From positions 62,001 to 126,000 of the forward strand of contig NC_071672.1 of assembly GCF_028554725.1 (NCBI RefSeq): DNA of 64,000 bases, in the 5' to 3' direction. This document shows, in pieces, positions 7,582-17,311 of the stretch (its first letter is position 1; each line of letters begins with the position of its first letter). Position numbers and translations under genes: made by a program. Source of the stretch: Zeugodacus cucurbitae (lineage: Eukaryota; Arthropoda; Insecta; Diptera; Tephritidae). The notes below the pieces were generated by a model that saw only the letters and a list, made by a program, of their open reading frames with translations, was not told the DNA's origin and searched no databases.

Positions 7582-9562
7582 TATGAAAATTTCATTAGAA
7601 AAATCAAAATTTTTCGCGAAAGAAATAGAGTTTTTGGGTTATGTAGTAGCTAAAAATGTTATCAAAACAGACCCAAATAAAATAAAATTAATATTAAATT
7701 ATCCAATACCAAGAAACTTGCGGGAATTAAGAGGTTTCTTAGGGCTTGCAGGATATTATCGTAAATTTGTTAAAGACTATGCAGCGATAGCCAAACCTTT
7801 GACAAAATACCTATCAGGAGAAAATGGTAGGATTTCTAAAAATAAATCAAAAAAATTTGAAATAACTCTAGATGACGAAGGAATATCTGCATTAAATAAA
7901 TTAAAGAATCATTTGGCTTCAGAAATGGAATTAACACAACCTGATTACTCAAAAATATTTGTATTAACTAACGATGCATCTAACTTTGCAATGGGTGCGC
8001 TACTATCGCAAGGAGGTAAACCAATTACCTTCATCTCAAAAACTCTTAATAAAACTGAAAGAAATTACGCAACTAATGAGAAGGAGCTTTATGCCATTGT
8101 TTGGGCACTAAAAAATCTACGAAATTACCTCTACGGTGTAACCAATTTGGAAATACATACTGATCATCAACCATTAACATTTGCTTTATCACCCCGTAAC
8201 CCGAATCCAAAAATGAAAAGATGGCACGCAATTATAGAAGAATTCTCTCCTAAATTTGTATACCAACCCGGTAAAACCAATGTAGTAGCAGACGCACTTT
8301 CCTGTCTTCAATTAAACCACTTAACAAACGAATCGGAAGATTCAGAACACTCAGCACAGAGTAGTGAAAACAATCAAATAAAGGAAACACAAAAACCATT
8401 AAATCAGTTTAAACAGCAAAATGTACTAAGTAAAAATAGGTTCACGATTCATGAGTTAATCGAAACATTTGGGAATAAAAGGCATTTAATAGAGTATGAT
8501 ACAATAGAAAATTTAATGACGATTTTGAAAGAATATATTCAACCAAAGTTAGTGACGGCGATTCACTGCACTGTTGAAGACTTGCACGAAATCCAAGAAG
8601 CTCTAAAACAAACCTTTCAAAACAAATTTGTATTTACCAAACTTTTTCCAATGGATATTATTAATAGAGAAGATCAGTCCGGATTAATCGAACAAACCCA
8701 TAATAGAGCTCATCGAAGCTATAATGAAAATCTTAAACAAATAGAGAAATTGTATTATTGGCCCGAAATGAGGAAAAGAATGAAAGAATACATTCGAAAT
8801 TGTATGATATGCAATAAAAATAAATATGATCGCCATCCTAAGAAAATACCAATAGGTAAAGCCCCAATTCCAGAGAAAGAAGGAGAACAGCTTCACTTAG
8901 ACATTTTTTACGCACAAAAACTAAAATTTATCACATGTGTAGACGCCTATTCAAAATTTTTAATATTGAAGCATATAGAAGACAAGTCAAATATCGAAGA
9001 AAAGGTTTTAGAATTACTACAAACCTTCACAGATGTAAAACAAATTACTTTAGATAATGAACCAAGCTTTACCACACCAACATTTAAATCCTTAATGCAA
9101 AGGTTAAATATTGAAATTTACTTTTGTGATCCACGTCATAGCACAACTAATGGACAAGTTGAAAGAGTTCATTCAACTATAATTGAAATAGCCAGATGTA
9201 TAAAAGAAGAATACAATATTGTCAGTAATTTAGAAACAGTACTTAGAGCAGCGCAACAATACAATAAAACAATACATTCAGTAACGAAATTTAAACCAAA
9301 TGAAGTACTTTATAATAAGGTAAGCCATGAAAATTTACCAACCACTTTAAAACAAGCACAAGAAAAAATGCTAATGTCTCATAATAAACATAGGACAGAT
9401 AAGCAATATCATCCTGGACAAATTATTTATGAAAAAATAATAGGAGAAAGAAATAAATTAGAACCTAGGTATAAGAAACAACAAGTTAAAGAAAACTTGG
9501 GAAATAAGATAATAATAAATAATAGAAATAGAATTATACATAAAGATAACATAAAATCATAA
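7582..9562 (+). pseudogene. pol: Errantivirus Pol, 3' part (RT thumb, RNase H, integrase)
   Basis: The remainder of Pol after the mariner, open to its natural stop. Numbering from the Met at 7583: the RT thumb/connection has FLGYVV and GFLGLAGYYRKF; RNase H has Asp131, Glu168 and Asp194 (LTNDAS, EKELYA, HTDHQPL). The integrase zinc-binding HHCC is His373-x3-His377 with Cys407-x2-Cys410, and the catalytic triad is Asp440, Asp491 and Glu527 with 35 residues between the last two, the family norm. It cannot be translated as part of Pol in this copy because of the upstream insertion, though no internal stop or frameshift is present. Env follows 19 bases downstream. Confidence 0.92.
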
Positions 9563-9581
9563 TTATTTATAGGTTTTCAAA

Positions 9582-11069
9582 ATGATCCTTTCAATTTTCA
9601 CATTATTAATTGGCTTAACGACAGCTGATATCATAGATTATACCCGACAGGACTACGTACTTATTGAAAATGGAGACGTTTCCATTTATGAAGAATATGG
9701 AGATATATTTCACATCATTAATTTAACAATCTTTGAAAATATAATAGCAGAGGAAAAAAGAAGTTTTTATAACAATATGAAGTATAGAATAGATAATAAT
9801 GATAATTTAGAAATTACCACTCAAGAAACAGAATCAGAAATATTGTTAATTGAAACTTTATTAGGACAGTTAAAACAAAACCATATTAGACAAAAAAGAG
9901 GAATAAATGAATTAGGTACACTTTGGAAATGGATAACAGGAACTCCAGACCATGACGATTTCATAAAAATAAATGATAGATTAAATGATCTAACAATAAA
10001 TAACAATAAACAATTTACTACAAATTCAGAAATTTTTAAAGTAATAACAGAATTAACTGATACAATAAATAATATTAAAGGTGATAACACAGCCAGAAAA
10101 ATCAAAAGAAGAAGAAATCAATACATTATACATGAACTACAAAATATAATAAATACAATAACATTTGGGAAAATAGGAATTTTAAATCCAACAATTTTAC
10201 ATTTTGATGAATTAAAAAATATAACATATTACCAACATGGTACAATGACCATAACAGACTTAATGGACATTTCAAAATTTAAAATAGCACAAAAAGGAGA
10301 TATAATTATACTTTATATCAAATACCCTAAAATAGAATTAACATGTAAATACTATGATGTAAGAGCCATAGCTCAATTAGATGGTAAGCTTATAATTGAT
10401 CAGAACATAACGTATTGTAATAATAATTTTTTTAATATACAAAATTGTAAAACTGAAATTACAAAAACATATTGCAAATTAAATAAAAAAAGTACATGTT
10501 TATCAGAAATATTAAATAAAAAACAAGGAAAATGTAAAAAATTAAAAGAGAAAAATTTGAAAATAGAAGAAATAAAACCAGGAGCAATATTAATCTCAGG
10601 AAAAAATATTGTAGACAATCAAACATTAAATGGAACATATTTAATAACATTTGAAAATAATACAGTGATTAATAATCAAACTTATGAAAATATAGAAACA
10701 AAAATCTGGAATTATTTTAAAAACAACCATATCAATAATTTTGAAATTTTAGAATATATTGAAACAACTAATAAACTGTTAAAATTAGATAATATAAACA
10801 TTTTAGCAGAACGGAATAAGGATATCAAAGTCTATTCATATTTTTGGTACATCATTTTAATCTTGGGAATACTTTTCATAATTTACATAATATTAAAATT
10901 AAAAAAATCTCGCGAAATTCCCAAACCAATAGAAAATGTGCAACTACAAGAAGTCACATATAATGCTCTTTTAGATCAAATATATAAATTAACTCAAAAT
11001 AATAGTGAATCGGGGACGATTCATCTTAGGAAGGGGGGAGTTAACGAGAGCCTCCACACAGCCACTTGA
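9582..11069 (+). CDS. env: Errantivirus envelope glycoprotein, 495 aa
   Basis: A membrane fusion glycoprotein that lets errantiviruses leave and enter cells, normally made from a spliced RNA. Visible features are a hydrophobic signal peptide (residues 1-15); a furin-type cleavage site RQKR at 103-106 followed by Gly-Ile and a conserved fusion-peptide-proximal segment (LWKWITGTPDHDD); several N-glycosylation sequons (Asn47, 213, 275, 346, 350); a Cys-rich ectodomain; a transmembrane helix at about 421-440; and a cytoplasmic tail of about 55 residues. The frame reads through the polypurine tract and ends 31 bases inside the 3' LTR. It is the insect F-type env related to baculovirus F proteins. 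It appears intact, unlike pol. Confidence 0.93.
   Translation: MILSIFTLLIGLTTADIIDYTRQDYVLIENGDVSIYEEYGDIFHIINLTIFENIIAEEKRSFYNNMKYRIDNNDNLEITTQETESEILLIETLLGQLKQNHIRQKRGINELGTLWKWITGTPDHDDFIKINDRLNDLTINNNKQFTTNSEIFKVITELTDTINNIKGDNTARKIKRRRNQYIIHELQNIINTITFGKIGILNPTILHFDELKNITYYQHGTMTITDLMDISKFKIAQKGDIIILYIKYPKIELTCKYYDVRAIAQLDGKLIIDQNITYCNNNFFNIQNCKTEITKTYCKLNKKSTCLSEILNKKQGKCKKLKEKNLKIEEIKPGAILISGKNIVDNQTLNGTYLITFENNTVINNQTYENIETKIWNYFKNNHINNFEILEYIETTNKLLKLDNINILAERNKDIKVYSYFWYIILILGILFIIYIILKLKKSREIPKPIENVQLQEVTYNALLDQIYKLTQNNSESGTIHLRKGGVNESLHTAT
11028..11038 (+). promoter_or_regulatory. Errantivirus polypurine tract
   Basis: AGGAAGGGGGG immediately precedes the 3' LTR at 11039. This is the expected primer for plus-strand DNA synthesis. 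It is read through by the env frame. Confidence 0.9.
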
Positions 11070-11497
11070 ACATAACTGTAAACAATATTGAATCTTTACA
11101 CTTTGTACTTGTGCGGGATCGTAAATTAAAATCTTTGCTTATTTAAGAATTCGATATACTTTTTCCGTTCGCATTAGAATAATCCATTCTTATACAAACA
11201 ATATTTGTAGACCTCACAAGAAGGCATAATAAAATTAAAACAGAACACTTAACGTTCTGCCTAAAAATGCTGAATATGATATTAATGTAAATTGACACTT
11301 TCTTTGTTTCCAACTCAGCTTCAATATGTAATAACCCTAAGTAAATAATAAGAAAATGTATAAATATTAATAACTTGAAAATAAAGGATAGATTTTGTCT
11401 CCGGCAATCGTACCGATATGACGTATTTTATTTCTCTGCGCGTTTGCAGATAGAAAATTATATTTTTTTATAAATTCCCGCGATACGGGAATTAATT
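11039..11497 (+). repeat. Errantivirus 3' LTR
   Basis: 459 bp, same ends as the 5' LTR, with four visible base differences. It contains the env stop codon and AATAAA at 11380-11385. The flank TGCATTGCATAGG resumes the satellite exactly where the 5' flank left it, confirming a 4-bp TGCA duplication. Confidence 0.95.
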
Positions 11498-12246
11498 TGC
11501 ATTGCATAGGTGTTGAACGTATTCGTTGATTGAAGGAGGCGAGAATGTTGAATTGTGTTTGATTTGTTTTTAAATATGATTTGTTTAAAATAAAACAAAA
11601 GCAAAAACAAAAACAAAGTGTAAAGATAATTTAGTGTGCATTGCATAGCTGTTGAACGTATTCGTTGCTTGAAGGAGGCGAGTATGTTGAATAGTGTGTG
11701 GTTTTTGGTCGAAAGGCTTTCAAAAAGGTAGAAGTGCTAGCTTATGAATTGGTCGTCGAATGATTCTCTTCGTTGTTCGAATGTCCACCACACGTATTTT
11801 AGAGTCCTTCCGTGGTATACAGTTATCTTCATGGATGATGACCATTGAGTTGTTTTTGATGTTTGGTTGTTCCGACTGTTTAATGCTTGTGATTTGATTC
11901 CATTTGTGTAAGTTTCATATTTCAACTGAAAATCTTCGCTCTGGGAGTGCTCTTAGTGCACTACTAATGATAAAATGTCCCGGTGTTAATGCTATCCTAT
12001 AAGTGAGTACCCGAATTAACGAAAAACTCGATGTAACGAACAGGCCTGGCAATTAATGTGTTAGTTATTTCGGATAACTACTTTACTACCACAAAGTATG
12101 TACACTACCATGAGTAAGAACTACCACAAAATACGTACACTACAAAAACAACAACAAAAGAAAAAAGAATAACAAGAGGAAAAAAACAACAAAAACAACA
12201 ACAACTATAAAAACAATCAGGAGTAAGGTACTACCCAGAGAGTATG

Positions 12247-12285
12247 TACACTACCAGGAGTAAGTACTACTCCTGGTAGTTGTAC
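12247..12285. repeat. Palindrome joining two minisatellite units head to head
   Basis: ACTACCAGGAGTA, five bases, then TACTCCTGGTAGT: a perfect 13-bp inverted repeat flanked by further GTAC ends. The same structure recurs in monomer c of every array I HOR (about 15770, 19120, 22643) and is the point where the Harbinger element inserted at 33866. Confidence 0.85.
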
Positions 12286-12496
12286 GCGCGGTGTTTATTT
12301 ATGCAAAATAGTATTTTGCCGATCATTGCATTCATGTTAGGACATGAGTTGCAGTGTAATTGTGCGCTTTGTGTGTATGCTTTGTTGTTGAGTAAAGATA
12401 ATGCAATTTGGTGTACATGGCATAGCTGGTGAACGTATTTGTTGATTGAAGGAGGCGAGTATGTTGAATTGTGTTTGATTTGTTTTAAAATATGAT

Positions 12497-12771
12497 CTGG
12501 CACTTATGTGCCAGTCCCCAAATAAGTGGAAAGATGTTAGCGAAGCGGCAGCTTCAATTATGATAGAACTGAGACATGTACAACAGGTTAGGCGTCTGTC
12601 TGTCCGTGCCATAGAGGACCTAAAATTGTCTTGTCACTCCCACGAAGTCATACTTAATCCGGTGGTTCCGTGGGAGAGTCTTGAGTTGGGAGTAGGTTAG
12701 GTTTAGCGGATTAAAGTTCCGCACTCCGGCTTTCGATGCTTCCCCCTAATATAAAACAAAAAAAAAAAAAA
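12497..12771 (+). mobile_element. 5'-truncated LINE-like fragment with poly-A tail
   Basis: A segment absent from sister monomers. It starts at a 7-bp palindrome (CTGGCAC-TTAT-GTGCCAG) and ends in about 13-20 A residues after TTCCCCCTAATATAAAAC. It has an open frame (12506-12700) and higher GC than the satellite. The 3' A-tail and one-sided truncation fit a LINE 3' end, clade uncertain. It replaced about 65 bp of monomer. Copies sit at 16019-16130 (internally deleted), 19369-19643 and 22891-23171. Confidence 0.6.
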
Positions 12772-13415
12772 TAGCTGTTGAACGTATTCGTTGATTGAAG
12801 GAGGCGAGTATGTTGCATTGTGTTTGATTTTTGGTCGAAAGGCTTTCTAAAAGGTAGAAGTGCTAGCTTATGAATTGGTCGTCGAATGATTGCCTTCTTT
12901 GTTCGAATGTCCACCACACGTATTTTAGAGTCCTTCCAGAATAATTCGATGTAACGAACAGGCCTGGCAATTAATGTGTTCGTTATTTCGGAAAACTACT
13001 ATACTACAACAAAGTATGTACACTACCAGGAGTAAGTACTACCTAGAAAGTATGTGCACTACCAGGAGTAAGTACTACCAGAAAGTATGCACACTACTAG
13101 GTATAAGTACTACCTAGAAAGTATGTTCACTACCATGAGTAGGAACTACCACAAAATACGTACACTACAAAAACAACAACAACAAAAGAAAAAAAGAATA
13201 ACAAAAGGAAAAGACAACAACAACTATGAAAACATTTCGGAATAAGGTACTACCCAGAGAGTATGTACATTACCAGGAGTAAGTACTACCTAGAGATTAT
13301 GTACACTACCAGGAGTAAGTACTGCGAAACCGAAATCGCAACCGAAAGAATATGAAGAATACATAAAATAAAATAAAATAGTTGTACGCGCGGTGTTTAT
13401 TTATGCTATATAGTA

Positions 13416-13961
13416 CAAGAATGATAGAAGACAAGATTACGACATTCGTTTACAGGTAGCTGTTTTGGGTTTTGAGTTCCTGTTGAGTGACAACTTTCAC
13501 GACCCAGAACACAAAAAACAAAAGACAAATTTACAAATTGCACGGTGGTACAAAGCAATAAAACCAAAGCAAAGAGCTGAAGTCAAAGCTAGTGCTTAAT
13601 TATTATTTAAAATTCTAAGTGAAAAATGTATTAACTTGAAAAAGAAGTCCACAATGGCAGAATTAAACAACAATAGTACAAAAAGTCGTATATAAAGAAT
13701 TTTTTTCACTTTTCCAACCAACAAAAAAGTTGGCAAAATGGCGAACTTTTCGTAACAAAACATATAATTTTAATTATAAATATGCATTATTGAATTGGAT
13801 CATTTTATAAATGAAGATTTTAAGAATTACGTTCATTGTGATATTTTATCTGCACATTATTCAATTTGGTTCACTATGTTTCACATTTCTTCTGTTGCCT
13901 ATTCCCATTCGTGGGTCGTGAACGCTTCAGTCTGTCGTAATTTTGTCTTCTATCATTCTTG
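13416..13961. mobile_element. Non-autonomous TIR element (P/hAT-like), 546 bp, in HOR 2
   Basis: 29-bp terminal inverted repeats start CAAGAATGATAGAAG (13416-13444 and 13933-13961, one mismatch). They are flanked by the 8-bp direct repeat ATATAGTA (13408-13415 and 13962-13969). An 11-bp subterminal inverted repeat, TTCACGACCCA, lies at 13496-13506 and reversed at 13912-13922. The 8-bp duplication points to the hAT or P superfamily; the CA terminus and the 11-bp internal inverted repeat recall P elements. No transposase is encoded. Other copies: 462-836 (left end lost), 16766-17311, 20288-20833, 23816-24353. Confidence 0.8.
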
Positions 13962-16765
13962 ATATAGTATTTTGCCGTTCATTGCATTCAAGTTAGGACA
14001 TGAGCGGCAGTGTAATTGTGCGCTTTGGGTGCATGTTTTGTTGTTGAGTAAAGATGATGCAATTTGGTGTGCAATGCATAGCTGTTGAACGTTTACGTTG
14101 ATTGAAGGAGACGAGTATGTTGAATTGTGTGTGATTTTTGGTCGAAAGGCTTTCAAAAAGGTAGAAGTGCTAGCTTATGAATTGGTCGTCGAATGATTCC
14201 CTTCGTTGTTCGCATGTCCACCACACGTATTTTAGAGTCCTTCCGTGGTATACAGTTTAAAACTTTTTCAATTTGCCAATTTTGTGATGGTATATTATAT
14301 TCATTGATGATGACCATTGAGTTATTTTTAATGTTTGGTTGTTCCGACTATTTAATGCTTGTGATTTGATTCCATTTGTGTAACCTGCTTATTCCAACTG
14401 AAAATCTTCGCGCTGGGAGTGCTCTTAGTGCACTACTAATGATAAAATGTCCCGGAGTTAATGCTATCCTATAAGTGAGTACCCGAATTAACGAAAAATT
14501 CTATGTAACGAACAGGCCTGGCAATTAATGTGTTCGTTATTTCGGAAAACTACTTTACTACCACAAAGTATGTACACTACCAGGAGTAAGTACTACCAGA
14601 AAGTATGTACACTACTAGATGTAAGTACTACCTAGTAAGTATGTACACTATGGGTAAGAACTACCACAAAATACGTACACTACAAAAACAACAACAAAAG
14701 AAAAAAAGAATAACAAAAGGAAAAAAACAACAACAACTATAAAAACAGTCAGGAGTAAGGTACTACCCAGAGAGTATGTACACTACCAGGAGTAAGTATT
14801 ACCTAGAGATTATATACACTACCAGGAGTAAGTACTACGAAACCGAAATCGAAACCGAAAGAATACATAAAATAAAATAAAATAGTTGTACGCGCGGTGT
14901 TTATTTATGCAGTACAGTATTTTGCCGTTCATTGCATTCATGTTAGGACATGAGCTGTAGTGTAATTGTGCGCCTTGTGTGCATGTTTTGTTGTTGAGTA
15001 AAGATAATGCAATTTGGTGTGCATTGCATAGGTGTTGAACGTATTCGTTGATTGAAGGAGGCGAGAATGTTGAATTGTGTTTGATTTGTTTTCAAATATG
15101 ATTTGTTTAAAATAAAACAAAAGCAAAAACAAAAACAAAGTGTAAAGATAATTTAGTGTGCATTGCATAGCTGTTGAACGTATTCGTTGCTTGAAGGAGG
15201 CGAGTATGTTGAATAGTGTGTGGTTTATGGTCGAAAGGCTTTCAAAAAGGTAGAAGTGCTAGCTTATGAATTGGTCGTCGAATGATTCTCTTCGTTGTTC
15301 GAATGTCCACCACACGTATTTTAGAGTCCTTCCGTGGTATACAGTTATCTTCATGGATGATGACCATTGAGTTGTTTTTGATGTTTGGTTGTTCCGACTG
15401 TTTAATGCTTGTGATTTGATTCCATTTGTGTAAGTTTCATATTTCAACTGAAAATCTTCGCTCTGGGAGTGCTCTTAGTGCACTACTAATGTTAAAATGT
15501 CCCGGTGTTAATGCTATCCTATAAGTGAGTACCCGAATTAACGAAAAACTCGATGTAACGAATAGGCCTGGCAATTAATGTGTTAGTTATTTCGGATAAC
15601 TACTTTACTACCACAAAGTATGTACACTACCATGAGTAAGAACTACCACAAAATACGTACACTACAAAAACAACAACAAAAGAAAAAAGAATAACAAGAG
15701 GAAAAAAACAACAAAAACAACAACAACTATAAAAACAATCAGGAGTAAGGTACTACCCAGAGAGTATGTACACTACCAGGAGTAAGTACTACTCCTGGTA
15801 GTTGTACGCGCGGTGTTTATTTATGCAAAATAGTATTTTGCCGATCATTGCATTCATGTTAGGACATGAGCTGCAGTGTAATTGTGCGCTTTGTGTGTAT
15901 GCTTTGTTGTTGAGTAAAGATAATGCAATTTGGTGTACATGGCATAGCTGGTGAACGTATTTGTTGATTGAAGGAGGCGAGTATGTTGAATTGTGTTTGA
16001 TTTGTTTTAAAATATGATCTGGCACTTATGTGCCAGTCCCCAAATAAGTGGAAAGATGTTAGCGAAGCGGCAGCTTCAATTATGATAGAACTGAGACATG
16101 TACAACAGGTTAGGCGTCTGTCTGTCCGTGAACGTATTCGTTGATTGAAGGAGGCGAGTATGTTGCATTGTGTTTGATTTTTGGTCGAAAGGCTTTCTAA
16201 AAGGTAGAAGTGCTAGCTTATGAATTGGTCGTCGAATGATTGCCTTCTTTGTTCGAATGTCCACCACACGTATTTTAGAGTCCTTCCAGAATAATTCGAT
16301 GTAACGAACAGGCCTGGCAATTAATGTGTTCGTTATTTCGGAAAACTACTATACTACAACAAAGTATGTACACTACCAGGAGTAAGTACTACCTAGAAAG
16401 TATGTGCACTACCAGGAGTAAGTACTACCAGAAAGTATGCACACTACTAGGTATAAGTACTACCTAGAAAGTATGTTCACTACCATGAGTAGGAACTACC
16501 ACAAAATACGTACACTACAAAAACAACAACAACAAAAGAAAAAAAGAATAACAAAAGGAAAAGACAACAACAACTATGAAAACATTTCGGAATAAGGTAC
16601 TACCCAGAGAGTATGTACATTACCAGGAGTAAGTACTACCTAGAGATTATGTACACTACCAGGAGTAAGTACTGCGAAACCGAAATCGCAACCGAAAGAA
16701 TATGAAGAATACATAAAATAAAATAAAATAGTTGTACGCGCGGTGTTTATTTATGCTATATAGTA
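13416..16765. repeat. Array I satellite, HOR 2 (3350 bp)
   Basis: Complete higher-order unit: TIR element, monomer a (about 13962), monomer b (about 14915), monomer c (about 15830). It is 172 bp shorter than the others because of a deletion inside the LINE scrap at about 16129. Otherwise it is nearly identical to HOR 3, with few visible single-base differences. Confidence 0.92.
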
Positions 16766-17311
16766 CAAGAATGATAGAAGACAAGATTACGACATTCGTT
16801 TACAGGTAGCTGTTTTGGGTTTTGAGTTCCTGTTGAGTGACAACTTTCACGACCCAGAACACAAAAAACAAAAGACAAATTTACAAATTGCACGGTGGTA
16901 CAAAGCAATAAAACCAAAGCAAAGAGCTGAAGTCAAAGCTAGTGCTTAATTATTATTTAAAATTCTAAGTGAAAAATGTATTAACTTGAAAAAGAAGTCC
17001 ACAATGGCAGAATTAAACAACAATAGTACAAAAAGTCGTATATAAAGAATTTTTTTCACTTTTCCAACCAACAAAAAAGTTGGCAAAATGGCGAACTTTT
17101 CGTAACAAAACATATAATTTTAATTATAAATATGCATTATTGAATTGGATCATTTTATAAATGAAGATTTTAAGAATTACGTTCATTGTGATATTTTATC
17201 TGCACATTATTCAATTTGGTTCACTATGTTTCACATTTCTTCTGTTGCCTATTCCCATTCGTGGGTCGTGAACGCTTCAGTCTGTCGTAATTTTGTCTTC
17301 TATCATTCTTG
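16766..17311. mobile_element. P/hAT-like TIR element copy in HOR 3
   Basis: Same 546-bp element as at 13416, same ATATAGTA flanks, amplified as part of the HOR and not inserted independently. Confidence 0.8.

Larger units (their letters stand above)
1899..11497 (+). mobile_element. Errantivirus (Gypsy group, env-bearing LTR retrotransposon), pol interrupted
   Basis: A full-length 9.6-kb insect endogenous retrovirus-like element. It has two 459-bp LTRs, a tRNA-Lys-type primer site, a long leader, gag, pol in the -1 frame, env, and a polypurine tract (AGGAAGGGGGG, ending 11038). It is flanked by a 4-bp duplication, TGCA (1895-1898 and 11498-11501). Uninterrupted sister monomers (e.g. 15021) show the empty site. 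The LTRs differ at four positions I could see, under 1%, so insertion is recent. The copy cannot make Pol because a mariner sits in its RT (6277-7581). Confidence 0.95.
11498..13415. repeat. Array I satellite, HOR 1 (right part)
   Basis: Remainder of monomer b and all of monomer c. With 462-1898 it restores a unit of the same 3522-bp spacing once the 9603-bp errantivirus insertion is subtracted (landmarks 828 and 13953). It includes the LINE 3' scrap (12497-12771) and the inverted repeat at 12247-12285. Conserved minus-strand open frames here also occur in the other copies and show no protein-like conservation. Confidence 0.9.

Noticed and set aside
12506..12700. 64-codon frame in the LINE scrap as a real gene
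   Set aside because: It lies in a truncated, A-tailed fragment and is destroyed in HOR 2. At most it is the tail of a LINE ORF.
13010..13330. CRISPR-like array of short repeats
   Set aside because: The spacers are themselves repeats and the unit is a degenerate minisatellite in a eukaryotic satellite; no cas genes.
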